NCBI GenBank assembly: GCA_964529005.1
Contig: CAZGUH010000072.1
Span: forward strand, 1 to 12,937
Origin: CAZGUH01 sp964529005
GTDB lineage: Bacteria; Actinomycetota; Acidimicrobiia; Acidimicrobiales; Ilumatobacteraceae
Direction: 5' to 3'
Length of the DNA stretch: 12,937 nucleotides
In this document: in pieces, positions 6,462 to 12,937 of the stretch
Layout: each line of letters starts with the position of its first letter
How positions within the stretch are numbered: the first letter of the stretch is position 1
Program-made: the position numbers and the translations under genes
The notes under the pieces: generated by a model
Told to the model about the DNA's origin: nothing
Databases searched by the model: none
What the model saw: only the letters and a program-made list of their open reading frames with translations

Positions 6462-6519
6462 TGGACTCCTCTTCTCGTCACCAGTAACATTCATCTGACT
6501 AATTGTTCTTACTGACGAG
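6462..6519 (+). promoter_or_regulatory. Candidate promoter with overlapping quasi-palindrome
   Basis: A possible -35 TGGACT (6462-6467) and -10 TAACAT (6485-6490) are separated by 17 bases. Over the -10 lies a dyad with perfect outer arms CTCGTCA (6474-6480) and TGACGAG (6513-6519) and inner arms AACA (6486-6489) and TGTT (6504-6507) on the same centre. CAGTAA and TTACTG form a second dyad offset by 1.5 bases. This is an AT-rich island in a very GC-rich sequence. I read it as the regulated promoter of the following dehydrogenase-hydratase operon. The hexamers are weak matches, so this is tentative. Confidence 0.5.
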
Positions 6520-6557
6520 GGGGCGTGTCCGATGGCCGTCCAGAGAAAGGCACGGAT

Positions 6558-7304
6558 GTGGACCTGAGCGGACGCATCGCGATCGTCACCGGCGCCGGGC
6601 GGGGCATCGGCGCCGCGATCGCCCACGGGCTCGCCGGCGCGGGAGCGCGCGTCGCGGTCTGGGACATCGACGAGGCCGCGGCGGTGAAGTCCGCCGCCGA
6701 GCTGGGCGATGGCGTGGGCCTCGGCCTCGGCGTCGACATCGCCGAGCGTGCCAGCGTCGAGCGCGCTCTGGACCTCACCGATTCGCGCCTCGGCCCTGTC
6801 GACGTCCTGGTGAACAACGCCGGGATCGACGTGATCAAACCGTTCCTCGACTCGACCGAGGAGGAGTGGGAGCGGATCGTCGCCGTCAACCTGCTGGGCA
6901 CGGTGCGCTGCTGCCATGTCGTCGTGCCGCGGATGGTGGAGCGGGGCCACGGCTCCGTCGTCAACATCGGCTCGGACGCGGGGCGCGTGGGGTCCAGCGG
7001 TGAGGCCGTGTACTCGGCCACCAAGGGCGGCGTGATCGCCTTCACCAAGACGCTCGCCCGCGAGGTCGCGTCGAAGGGCGTCCGGGTGAACTGCGTGTGC
7101 CCCGGCCCGACCGACACCGCGCTTCTCGACCAGGTCGCCGCGGCGAGCCAGAAGTTGTACGACGGCCTGGCGAAGGCGATCCCGATGCGCCGGATCGGCC
7201 GCCCCGAGGACCTCGCTCCTGCGATCGCGTTCCTGGCCAGCGACGCGGCTGGCTACATCACCGGGCAGACGCTCTCGGTGAGTGGCGGCCTGACGATGTC
7301 GTGA
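6558..7304 (+). CDS. Short-chain dehydrogenase/reductase, BadH-like hydroxyacyl-CoA dehydrogenase
   Basis: This 248-residue classical SDR has the cofactor motif TGAGRGIG (11-18), Asp36 at the end of beta-2 (which favours NAD over NADP), NNAG (86-89), and the catalytic Asn111, Ser139, Tyr152, Lys156 tetrad. The blocks GSSGEAVYSATKGG and CPGPTDTALL and the ending TGQTLSVSGGLTM closely recall BadH, the 2-hydroxycyclohexanecarboxyl-CoA dehydrogenase of Rhodopseudomonas palustris. Oxidation of a 3-hydroxyacyl-CoA is therefore likely, either alicyclic or short branched chain. The GTG at 6558 is chosen: AAAGG stands 7 bases upstream and the protein then begins in the usual SDR manner. A GTG at 6525 would add 11 residues. 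The stop codon overlaps the start of the following enoyl-CoA hydratase. SDR call certain; substrate inferred. Confidence 0.9.
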   Translation: MDLSGRIAIVTGAGRGIGAAIAHGLAGAGARVAVWDIDEAAAVKSAAELGDGVGLGLGVDIAERASVERALDLTDSRLGPVDVLVNNAGIDVIKPFLDSTEEEWERIVAVNLLGTVRCCHVVVPRMVERGHGSVVNIGSDAGRVGSSGEAVYSATKGGVIAFTKTLAREVASKGVRVNCVCPGPTDTALLDQVAAASQKLYDGLAKAIPMRRIGRPEDLAPAIAFLASDAAGYITGQTLSVSGGLTMS

Positions 7305-8101
7305 GCGCTTCACCCTCCGCCCCGCTGAGCGTCGAGCGCGATGGCGCGGTCGTGGTCGCCACGCTCAACCGGCCGGAGCGCCTCAACGCGCTCTGCGCCA
7401 GCGTGCTCGACGCGCTCGACGATCTGATCGGTGAGCTCGAGCGCGCGCCCCGCCAGGGGAGCGACGCGGCGGCAGTGCTGGTGATCGCCGGCGCGGGCAG
7501 GGCCTTCTGCGCCGGAGCCGACATCACCGAGCTGCGCGCGCTCGACGGGCCGGCGGCGTTCGCCCGCCACGTCAACCGGTTCACGGACGTGTTCGCCCGC
7601 CTCCAGGCGTTGCCGATCCCGTCGATCGCCGCGGTGCACGGCAGCGCGCTCGGCGGGGGATTCGAGCTCGCGCTGGCCTGCGACCTGCGGATCGCCGAGC
7701 ACAGCGCCCGCTTCGGAGTGCCGGAGATCAAGCTCGGCCTCCTCCCGGCGGCCGGGGGGAGCGCGCGGCTCACCCGGCTGCTCCCGCCTACGGTCGCCAA
7801 GCAGCTGCTGATGACCGGCGAGCCGATCGGCGCCGACACGGCACGCACGCTCGGCCTCGTGAACGAGGTCGTGGACGACGGTCATGTCCGCGACGCCGCG
7901 TCGGCCACGGCGCGCCAGCTCGCCGCGCTGCCGGCCCCGGCGCTCGCTGCGGCCAAGCGCCTGGTCGACGAAGGGTCGAAGATGCCGCTCGAGGCCGCCG
8001 TCGTGCTCGAGCGCGAGACGGTGTCGATGCTGTTCGGCGCCGCGGAGAGAGCCGAGGGGATCGCCGCATTCCTCGACAAGCGGCCTGCCAACTTCCGATG
8101 A
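7301..8101 (+). CDS. Enoyl-CoA hydratase/isomerase (crotonase family)
   Basis: This 266-residue crotonase-fold protein would hydrate a trans-2-enoyl-CoA to the (3S)-3-hydroxyacyl-CoA. The oxyanion-hole segments are AFCAGADI (68-75) and ALGGGFELALACD (116-128). Both catalytic glutamates of rat mitochondrial hydratase have counterparts, Glu122 in GGGFELA and Glu142 in GVPEIKLG, which supports true hydratase activity. AGGSARL replaces the usual AGGTQRL. The GTG start overlaps the stop of the preceding SDR by four bases (GTGA), so the two are translationally coupled. Their pairing gives the hydration and oxidation steps of a beta-oxidation-like route, comparable to BadK and BadH. The exact substrate is unknown. 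Confidence 0.93.
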   Translation: MSASPSAPLSVERDGAVVVATLNRPERLNALCASVLDALDDLIGELERAPRQGSDAAAVLVIAGAGRAFCAGADITELRALDGPAAFARHVNRFTDVFARLQALPIPSIAAVHGSALGGGFELALACDLRIAEHSARFGVPEIKLGLLPAAGGSARLTRLLPPTVAKQLLMTGEPIGADTARTLGLVNEVVDDGHVRDAASATARQLAALPAPALAAAKRLVDEGSKMPLEAAVVLERETVSMLFGAAERAEGIAAFLDKRPANFR

Positions 8102-8150
8102 CAAGCGTGAGCTGTCGCCCGCGGTGGCTCGTGGAACAAGGGGATAGGTG

Positions 8151-9056
8151 ATGGGACTTCTCGAAGGACGGGTCGCGATCGTGACCGGCGCCGCGCGCGG
8201 CCTCGGCGAAGAGCACGCCCGGCAGCTCGCCGCGGAGGGGGCGTCCGTCGTCGTCAACGACATCGGGGTCGATCTGGCAGGCGGCGAGGTGTCGGAGTCG
8301 CCGGCGCAGGCGACCGCCAGCTCGATCGTGGACAGCGGCGGCATCGCCGTCCCCAACCACGACGACATCAGTTCGTGGCAGGGGGCCGAGCACCTCGTCC
8401 AGTCGACGATCGAGCAGTTCGGACGCCTCGACATCGTCGTCAACAACGCCGGCATCCTGCGCGACCGCATGTCGTTCAACATCTCCGAGAGCGACTGGGA
8501 CGACGTCATCCGCGTGCACCTGAAGGGCCACTTCGGGGTGTCGCACTTCGCCGCGAAGCACTGGCGTGCGCTGTCCAAGGCCGGCGAAGAGGTCTACGGC
8601 CGCATCATCAACACCACGTCGGAGTCCGGATTGCTCGGCCAACCGGGCCAGGTCAACTACGGATCGGCCAAGGGCGGCATCGCCGCGATGACCCTGATCA
8701 TGGCGCGCGAGCTCGAGCGGATCGGAGTGACGGTGAACGCGATCTCGCCGCGCGCCCGCACGCGGATGACCGTCGGCGTGACCGGCGAGGCGCCGCCGGA
8801 GGAGGGCTTCGACCGGCGGCACCCGGGCAACGTCAGCCCGGTGATCACCTGGCTGGCGAGCGATCTCGCCCGCGACGTCAACGGTCAGATCTTCGTCGTC
8901 GGTGAGGGCAAGGTCGTCTGCGTGCAGCCGTGGGCGCCGGTCGGGGCGATCGAGAAGGCGGAGCGCTGGACCCCCAAGGAGATCGACGCCGCACGTGCCG
9001 ATCTGTTCGGCGCCTACCCGCCGGCGATCGGGCCGTTCGCCAAGGCGGGCGGCTGA
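8151..9056 (+). CDS. Short-chain dehydrogenase, (3R)-hydroxyacyl-CoA dehydrogenase-like
   Basis: This 301-residue SDR starts LEGRVAIVTGAARGLG (TGxxxGxG at 12-19). It has Asp37 (NAD preference), NNAG at 98-101, and catalytic Ser157, Tyr170 and Lys174 (VNYGSAKGG). The sequence NAISPRARTRMT and an extension of about 50 residues after the core resemble the dehydrogenase domain of peroxisomal multifunctional enzyme type 2 and its actinobacterial relatives that act on long or steroid-derived 3-hydroxyacyl-CoAs. This family is clearly distinct from the BadH-like SDR two genes upstream. ATG 8151 is preferred over the adjoining GTG 8148 because AAGGGGA lies 6 bases upstream. It follows the hydratase by 49 bases and is probably in the same operon. 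Substrate unknown. Confidence 0.9.
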   Translation: MGLLEGRVAIVTGAARGLGEEHARQLAAEGASVVVNDIGVDLAGGEVSESPAQATASSIVDSGGIAVPNHDDISSWQGAEHLVQSTIEQFGRLDIVVNNAGILRDRMSFNISESDWDDVIRVHLKGHFGVSHFAAKHWRALSKAGEEVYGRIINTTSESGLLGQPGQVNYGSAKGGIAAMTLIMARELERIGVTVNAISPRARTRMTVGVTGEAPPEEGFDRRHPGNVSPVITWLASDLARDVNGQIFVVGEGKVVCVQPWAPVGAIEKAERWTPKEIDAARADLFGAYPPAIGPFAKAGG

Positions 9057-9085
9057 CCGCTGCGGGGCTTCGCCGCGCCGACGGC

Positions 9086-9122
9086 CAACATGTTGAATTC
9101 AGTTTAATAATCGCACTACTGT
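9086..9122 (+). promoter_or_regulatory. AT-rich promoter-like region with small palindromes
   Basis: After the second SDR comes an AT-rich island. It holds the 10-base palindrome CAACATGTTG (9086-9095) overlapping TGAATTCA (9094-9101). TTGAAT (9093-9098) and TACTGT (9117-9122) make a possible -35/-10 pair with an 18-base spacer, which would put the transcription start about at the ATG at 9130. TAATAA (9106-9111) is a rival -10. A weak hairpin (GCGG/CCGC, 9062-9076) precedes it without a T-tract. Confidence 0.45.
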
Positions 9123-9129
9123 TGGTTTG

Positions 9130-10170
9130 ATGGATCGGCCACCGATGGAGACGTCCCCCACGGGTGAGGTGGCACGTCATGGTGAGATGGCGCGTCCGGA
9201 CGGAGGCACCATGCCCCCGGAGCTGATGCACCTCCCCGGCCACGAACGGCTGGCGCACTTCGTCGACGGCTCCGCGCCCCTGTCGGGCATCCAGCTGCTG
9301 ACGGGGGTGCGGCCCGTCAGCGCCGACCGCACGTGCGCGGTGTTCGAGCTGGTCGTCGGGCCGAACCTGCTCGACCGAGGCGGGGCGTTGCCGCTCGGCG
9401 CGATCGCCACGCTCGCCGACGGAGCGCTGGGCTGGGCCGTCGTCGGAGCGCTGCGACCGGGGTCGAGCTGCGCGACGGTGGGCATCAACCTCAGCTTGCT
9501 CCACGGGGTGACACGGGGGGCCAAGCTGCGCGCGACGGCGCGGCTCGTGAGCATCGACGACCGCACTGCGCTGTCGTCGGCGGTCATCGTCGACGCGGAC
9601 GATCGCATCGTGGCCGACGGCAGCGCGCGGTCGGTCGTCTACAACCGCGGGCCGATCGCCGGCGGCGCGCCGTACGTGCCGCCGGATCACGTCGACGCGC
9701 TGCGCTGGCTCGACGACGTGCCGGTCGCGACCAGCGACCTGGCAGGCATCGACGCGATCCAGGCGATCATGCGCGGCGAGCGCGTCTCCGAGCCGGTCGA
9801 CGGCCTGCTCGGTATCGAGGTCGCCGCCTGCGTCCCGGGTGACGTGACGGTCCTGATGCCGGCCGACACCCGCGTCGAGCAGACGATGGGCGCGGTGCAG
9901 GGCGGCGCCCTGGCGCTGCTCGCCGACCGTGCGATGGCCACCGCGGTGCTGTCGACGTTGCCCGCCGGCCTGCGCGCCCACATGGTCGACGTGCACACCT
10001 CGTTCGCGCGGTCGCAGGCTGCCGACGGGCAGGCGCTGTACGCCCGCGCCGAGGTGCGTCACCGCGGCCGGCGGTTGGCTCTCGTGACCGTGACGATCAC
10101 GAACGCGAAGGACGAACTCGTGGCGTTCGGCTGCGGAACGGCCGCCATCGCCCCGGCCGTTCGACCCTGA
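9130..10170 (+). CDS. Tandem-hotdog thioesterase-like protein (PaaI/acyl-CoA thioesterase superfamily)
   Basis: This 346-residue protein seems to contain two hotdog domains, about 45-170 and 230-345. Each has a central-helix block: GALPLGAIATLADGALGWAV in the first and MGAVQGGALALLADRAMATAV in the second. The later strands are also repeated (INLSLLHGVTRGAKLRATAR; VDVHTSFARSQAADGQALYA). The HGG of PaaI-type thioesterases is missing in the first domain and is QGG in the second, so hydrolysis of an acyl-CoA thioester is probable but not assured. The start is uncertain. ATG 9130 has no ribosome site but fits a leaderless message. ATG 9211 has CGGAGG 4 bases upstream and would remove 27 unconserved-looking residues. 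The GntR gene follows after 42 bases and is probably co-transcribed. Confidence 0.78.
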   Translation: MDRPPMETSPTGEVARHGEMARPDGGTMPPELMHLPGHERLAHFVDGSAPLSGIQLLTGVRPVSADRTCAVFELVVGPNLLDRGGALPLGAIATLADGALGWAVVGALRPGSSCATVGINLSLLHGVTRGAKLRATARLVSIDDRTALSSAVIVDADDRIVADGSARSVVYNRGPIAGGAPYVPPDHVDALRWLDDVPVATSDLAGIDAIQAIMRGERVSEPVDGLLGIEVAACVPGDVTVLMPADTRVEQTMGAVQGGALALLADRAMATAVLSTLPAGLRAHMVDVHTSFARSQAADGQALYARAEVRHRGRRLALVTVTITNAKDELVAFGCGTAAIAPAVRP

Positions 10171-10212
10171 ACGCGCCGTGGGTGATCCGGCCCGCGGTGA
10201 TGGCAGAGGGAT

Positions 10213-10995
10213 ATGGTGAGCGACGTGAACCGTCTGAACGGACGATCGACCGGCTCCAACGGCGCCGAGGTCCGCGTGCCGAAGGCCGCCGAACTGGTCG
10301 CCGCACAGCTTCGCCACGACATCGTCCGCGGCATCCTCCGCGAAGGCGACGCCCTGCCGACCGAATCGGCCCTGATGGAGCAGTTCGGCGTCTCCCGGCC
10401 GACGCTGCGCGAAGCGTTCCGCGTGCTCGAGGCCGAGGCGCTCATCACCGTCAGCCGCGGCGCGCGGGGCGGGGCGCGGGTGCAGGTGCCCAAGACCGAG
10501 GTCGCCGCACGCTACGCCGGGCTCGTCCTGCGCCTGCGCGGCGCGACGTTGGCCGACGTGCTCGAGACCCGCGCGGCGATCGAACCTCCGCTCGCGGGCC
10601 GGCTCGCCCGGCGCCGCACCGCGGCCGACCTCGCCCGCCTGCGCGCCGCGTTCGAGGAGGCCCACCACGTCACCGGTGACGCCGCGCGCACGGCGCAGCA
10701 CCACTTCCACCAGGTGGTCATCGAGCTCGCCGGCAACCAGACGGCACAGGTGATCATGGGCATCCTCGACCACATCGTCGACGCCGCCACCGCCAGCCGG
10801 GCGCGGCGCGCCGACCTCGAGGAGCAGGAGGTCACCGAGCACGTGGGCCTGCGCAGCCACCAACGCCTGCTCGAGCTGATCGAGGCCAAGGACGGCGAGG
10901 GAGCGGAACGGCTCTGGCGCAAGCACATCGTCGAGACCACGAAGTGGCTCAGCGACGATGCGAGCGCGTCGACGGTAATGGAGCTGTTCGGGTAG
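10213..10995 (+). CDS. GntR/FadR-family transcriptional regulator (first of a paralogous pair)
   Basis: This 260-residue regulator has a winged helix-turn-helix (about 22-95) with the GntR pattern ILREGDALPTESALMEQF, then GVSRPTLREAFRVLEAEALI. A C-terminal helical FCD domain (about 110-245) follows. FCD domains usually bind a metal and a carboxylate or acyl ligand. Three likely metal-binding histidines are His166, His216 and His238. Residues VSRPTLREAFR (recognition helix) and RGARGGARVQ (wing) are identical in the neighbouring GntR protein encoded on the other strand. Translation begins at ATG 10213 or GTG 10216, behind AGAGGG. It follows the hotdog gene closely and ends 8 bases from the stop of the convergent paralogue. 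It may repress its own operon; target sites are not proven. Confidence 0.9.
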   Translation: MVSDVNRLNGRSTGSNGAEVRVPKAAELVAAQLRHDIVRGILREGDALPTESALMEQFGVSRPTLREAFRVLEAEALITVSRGARGGARVQVPKTEVAARYAGLVLRLRGATLADVLETRAAIEPPLAGRLARRRTAADLARLRAAFEEAHHVTGDAARTAQHHFHQVVIELAGNQTAQVIMGILDHIVDAATASRARRADLEEQEVTEHVGLRSHQRLLELIEAKDGEGAERLWRKHIVETTKWLSDDASASTVMELFG

Positions 10996-11003
10996 AGCGG
11001 GCG

Positions 11004-11762
11004 TCAGCCGAGCACGTCGATGACGGCGCCACCGCCCGCGCCGTAGAGGTAGCGGGCGCCTTCGACGAGGTGCCGCCGCCACACGTCCTCGGCCTCGTCG
11101 GCATCGCCGGCTTCGATCAGCTCGATCAATCGCTTGTGCGCCCGATGGCTGCGGCGAGCCTGGCGCTCGTCGCTCGTGCCCTCGTTGTCGATCGACGAGG
11201 CGGCCGCCTCGGTGATCAGTTCGAGCATGCCGGTGAGCAACGTGAGCGTCTCGTTGCCCGTGAGCTCGACCAGCAGCCGGTGGAACTCGGTGGAGTGCGA
11301 GACCGTGCTGACGCCGCCTTCCTCGGTCTCGAGCACCGCGCGCAGCTTCTGTGCCATCTGCCGGCGGTCGGGCCGCGATGCCAACGTGCGCGCCGCGGGG
11401 ACCTCGACGAGCGTCCTCGCCTCGAACACGTCGGCGAGCGTGACGCCCTTGTATTGCAGGATCAGCGCGGTGTAGCGCGCCGCCACGTCGTGATCGGGCA
11501 GCTGCACCCGGGCGCCGCCGCGGGCGCCGCGCCGGACCGAGATCAGGTTCTCCGACTCGAGGATCCGGAACGCCTCGCGCAGCGTCGGGCGCGACACGTT
11601 GAACTCCTCCATCAGCGCGCTCTCGGAGGGGAGGGCGTTCCCGCTGGCGAGCTCACCGGACGCGATCTGCGAGCGGATCCGGCCGGCGACCAACTCGGCG
11701 GTCTTGGGCACGCGCACCTTTGCACGCTGGCTCGTCGCACTCGTCCTTCGCTCGCTGGCCAT
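11004..11762 (-). CDS. GntR/FadR-family transcriptional regulator (second of the pair)
   Basis: This 252-residue GntR regulator is a paralogue of the one facing it. Its winged helix-turn-helix (about 16-88) contains KVRVPKTAELVAGRIRSQI, LPSESALMEEF and NVSRPTLREAFRILESENLI. The FCD domain (about 103-240) has His161, His209 and His231 at the metal-ligand positions. The two proteins align along their whole length without large gaps, and divergence is higher in the ligand domain than in the DNA-binding part. This suggests similar operators and different effectors. The ATG at 11762 has only a weak, distant AGAGGT site. The gene is divergent from the LLM-class oxidoreductase, and a 25-base palindrome lies in the 159-base gap between them, so it probably controls both itself and that gene. 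Confidence 0.9.
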   Translation of the reverse strand: MASERRTSATSQRAKVRVPKTAELVAGRIRSQIASGELASGNALPSESALMEEFNVSRPTLREAFRILESENLISVRRGARGGARVQLPDHDVAARYTALILQYKGVTLADVFEARTLVEVPAARTLASRPDRRQMAQKLRAVLETEEGGVSTVSHSTEFHRLLVELTGNETLTLLTGMLELITEAAASSIDNEGTSDERQARRSHRAHKRLIELIEAGDADEAEDVWRRHLVEGARYLYGAGGGAVIDVLG

Positions 11763-11827
11763 CGCCGGATGCTACCTCTGGAGGGCGCCGGCCGAACGGA
11801 TCAGCCCTGGCGCCACGCTGGTGATCA

Positions 11828-11852
11828 ATGGATCAACAGGTAGTTTATCCAT
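11828..11852. promoter_or_regulatory. 25-base palindrome, probable GntR operator
   Basis: The arms are ATGGATCAAC and GTTTATCCAT around the spacer AGGTA; nine of ten pairs match. It lies 65 bases before the GntR start codon (minus strand) and 69 bases before the LLM gene (plus strand). TAAACT on the minus strand (11847-11842) and TAGTTT on the plus strand (11841-11846) are both -10-like and lie inside the palindrome, so a bound repressor would cover promoters in both directions. The rest of the 159-base gap holds nothing else I can recognise. Function is inferred. Confidence 0.7.
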
Positions 11853-11921
11853 CTACATCGGCGTGAGTCGACCGCGTCCCCGCGGCGGCCACGCGGCCGC
11901 GAGATCGAAGGGCTGGGCGAG

Positions 11922-12869
11922 ATGGTGGAAGTGGGCACGCGCGTCCCGCACGAACTGTTCGGCAGGGGCCCCGCCGCGCTCAGGGCGTGGGTGGAACGCG
12001 CCGAGGGGCTCGGGCTGGATCATGTGTGCGTCGGCGATCACGTCAGCTTCCGGGACGGCGCCGGATACGACGGGCTCCTCCAGGCGGCCGCGGTCGCCGC
12101 TGCCTCCACGAGCATCGCGGTGCACACCGCGGTGTACGTGCTGCCGCTGCGCCATCCCGTGGTCGTCGCCCGCCAGGTCGCGTCGCTCGCCGAGCTGATC
12201 CCCGGCCGCTTCGTGTTCGGCGTGGGCATCGGCGGCGAGGATCGTCACGAGATGGAGGTCTGCGGGGTGGATCCCGCCACGCGCGGCCGCCGCATGGACG
12301 AGTCGCTGCCCATCGTGCAGAGGCTGCTACGCGGCGAGGAGACGACGCACGACGGGGAGTTCTTCCGTGTCACCGGCGCTCGCCTGTTGCCGGCCGCAGA
12401 CCCCGCCGTGCCCGTGCTCGTCGGGGGACGGTCGGGCAGCGCGATCCGCCGGGCAGGGCTCGCCGGCGACGGGTGGTACGGCCTGTGGGTGTCTCCCGAG
12501 CGCTTCGCGGCGACGACGTCCGAGGTCGAAAGCGTCGGCGTCTCGGCAGGCAGGACCGGCGTCGTGTGGCGGCACAGCCTGATCGCCTGGTGCGGCATCG
12601 CGGCCGACTCCTCGCAGGCGCGCCGGGCGCTGGCGCCGGCGATGGAGGCGTTGTACGGCGTGCCGTTCGAGCGCTTCGCCCGCTACTGCCCGACGGGCAG
12701 CCCGGAACAGGTCGCGCAGGAGCTGGCGCCGTACGTCGATTGGGGCTGCCGTTCGATCAGCCTGATCGCGAAGGGTGACGGCGACGTCGCCGTGCTGGAC
12801 GGTGTCGCCGAGGTCGCCCGCCTGCTGCGCGCCCACGCGGCCACCTCAGGCTCGCCTTCAATCAGATAA
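11922..12869 (+). CDS. LLM-class flavin/F420-dependent oxidoreductase
   Basis: This 315-residue protein is a luciferase-like TIM-barrel oxidoreductase. Characteristic pieces are LGLDHVCVGDH (30-40), TAVYVLPLRHPVVVARQVASL, PGRFVFGVGIGGEDRHEMEVCGVDPATRGRRMDE split over two adjacent strands and loops, and VPVLVGGRSGSAIRRAGLAGDGWYG. The pattern is common in actinobacterial enzymes that use coenzyme F420, but FMN cannot be ruled out. The substrate is unknown; beside acyl-CoA genes it might act on a ketone, an alcohol or an acyl-CoA intermediate. Start at ATG 11922, with GTG at 11925 as an alternative; upstream GAAGGG is distant. It is the divergent partner of the second GntR regulator and likely its target. 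It ends at 12869 in an AT-rich stretch that leads into the next promoter. Confidence 0.9.
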   Translation: MVEVGTRVPHELFGRGPAALRAWVERAEGLGLDHVCVGDHVSFRDGAGYDGLLQAAAVAAASTSIAVHTAVYVLPLRHPVVVARQVASLAELIPGRFVFGVGIGGEDRHEMEVCGVDPATRGRRMDESLPIVQRLLRGEETTHDGEFFRVTGARLLPAADPAVPVLVGGRSGSAIRRAGLAGDGWYGLWVSPERFAATTSEVESVGVSAGRTGVVWRHSLIAWCGIAADSSQARRALAPAMEALYGVPFERFARYCPTGSPEQVAQELAPYVDWGCRSISLIAKGDGDVAVLDGVAEVARLLRAHAATSGSPSIR

Positions 12870-12875
12870 ATGAAA

Positions 12876-12924
12876 TAGACTGCTAGGCGACCGCGAGAGA
12901 AGCGACGGGAACAGCCAACGGGGG
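12876..12924 (+). promoter_or_regulatory. Candidate promoter and ribosome site of the next gene
   Basis: A -10-like TAGACT (12876-12881) sits in the AT-rich run after the LLM stop codon. A GGGGGA ribosome site (12920-12925) lies 3 bases before an ATG at 12929. No good -35 hexamer is seen. Tentative. Confidence 0.4.
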
Positions 12925-12928
12925 ATAC

Positions 12929-12937
12929 ATGCTCGAC
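12929..12937 (+). CDS. Start of a further gene, cut by the window end
   Basis: Only three codons (Met-Leu-Asp) are present. The ATG follows GGGGGATAC, a good ribosome-binding context, and a -10-like hexamer about 50 bases upstream. Product cannot be known from this window. Confidence 0.5.

Noticed and set aside
5694..7313. A 539-codon open frame on the minus strand
   Set aside because: It is antisense to scoB and the BadH-like SDR and shows no domain.
9057..9085. Possible terminator hairpin after the second SDR
   Set aside because: Only a four-base GCGG/CCGC stem and no T-tract, which is expected by chance at this GC content.
8878..11082. A 734-codon open frame on the minus strand
   Set aside because: It runs antisense to the hotdog and first GntR genes, both with clear families. 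Its translation is low-complexity (His/Arg/Gly/Ala-rich) and typical of a shadow frame.
1..12937. CRISPR arrays, transposon ends, attachment sites, tRNA or rRNA genes
   Set aside because: I looked for regular short repeats, transposase motifs, terminal inverted repeats and cloverleaf-like arms by eye and found none. A tRNA or small-RNA search program could still find something I missed.

Overview
The window is GC-rich (roughly 68-70% by eye) and densely packed, with no gene-free stretch over 300 bases. High GC, a flavin/F420-type luciferase-like oxidoreductase, an encapsulated ferritin, and probable leaderless genes all suggest a soil or aquatic member of the Actinomycetota. An Acidimicrobiia-like lineage is a guess only. 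I see no phage, transposon, CRISPR, rRNA or tRNA signal. This is a catabolic, acyl-CoA-centred region with many local regulators.

Left part, minus strand (21-3154): an acyl-CoA dehydrogenase, an acyl-CoA carboxylase carboxyltransferase (beta) subunit that overlaps it by one base, and an encapsulated ferritin-like protein ending in an encapsulin cargo-loading peptide. The shell gene, if present, should lie just beyond the left edge. A TetR regulator (3244-3867) is divergent from this operon. The 89-base gap between them holds a 29-base near-perfect palindrome. The TetR gene is followed by a MaoC-type hotdog hydratase (3911-4369).

Centre (4373-6416): a PAS-LuxR regulator on the minus strand faces a two-gene CoA-transferase operon, scoA-scoB, on the plus strand. 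Between them is a perfect 10+10-base inverted repeat that ends on the regulator's own start codon. The combination ACAD / carboxylase beta / TetR / MaoC / ScoAB recalls the leucine-itaconate locus of Mycobacterium tuberculosis (Rv2498c-Rv2506). Here the biotin carboxylase subunit and the lyase are not visible.

Right part (6462-12869): a BadH-like short-chain dehydrogenase and a crotonase-family enoyl-CoA hydratase overlap by four bases, and a second, longer dehydrogenase follows. Together they could form beta-oxidation-type hydration and oxidation steps. Then come a tandem-hotdog thioesterase-like protein and a GntR/FadR-type regulator. A second, paralogous GntR regulator converges on the first with only 8 bases between them. 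It is divergent from an LLM-class oxidoreductase across a gap holding a 25-base palindrome. A further gene starts in the last nine bases.

The most notable items are the encapsulated ferritin next to acyl-CoA genes, the operator-like palindromes beside three different regulator families, the convergent GntR twins with identical recognition-helix segments, and the Asp-to-Asn change in the MaoC active-site motif. I did not find a convincing wholly new defence or mobile system.
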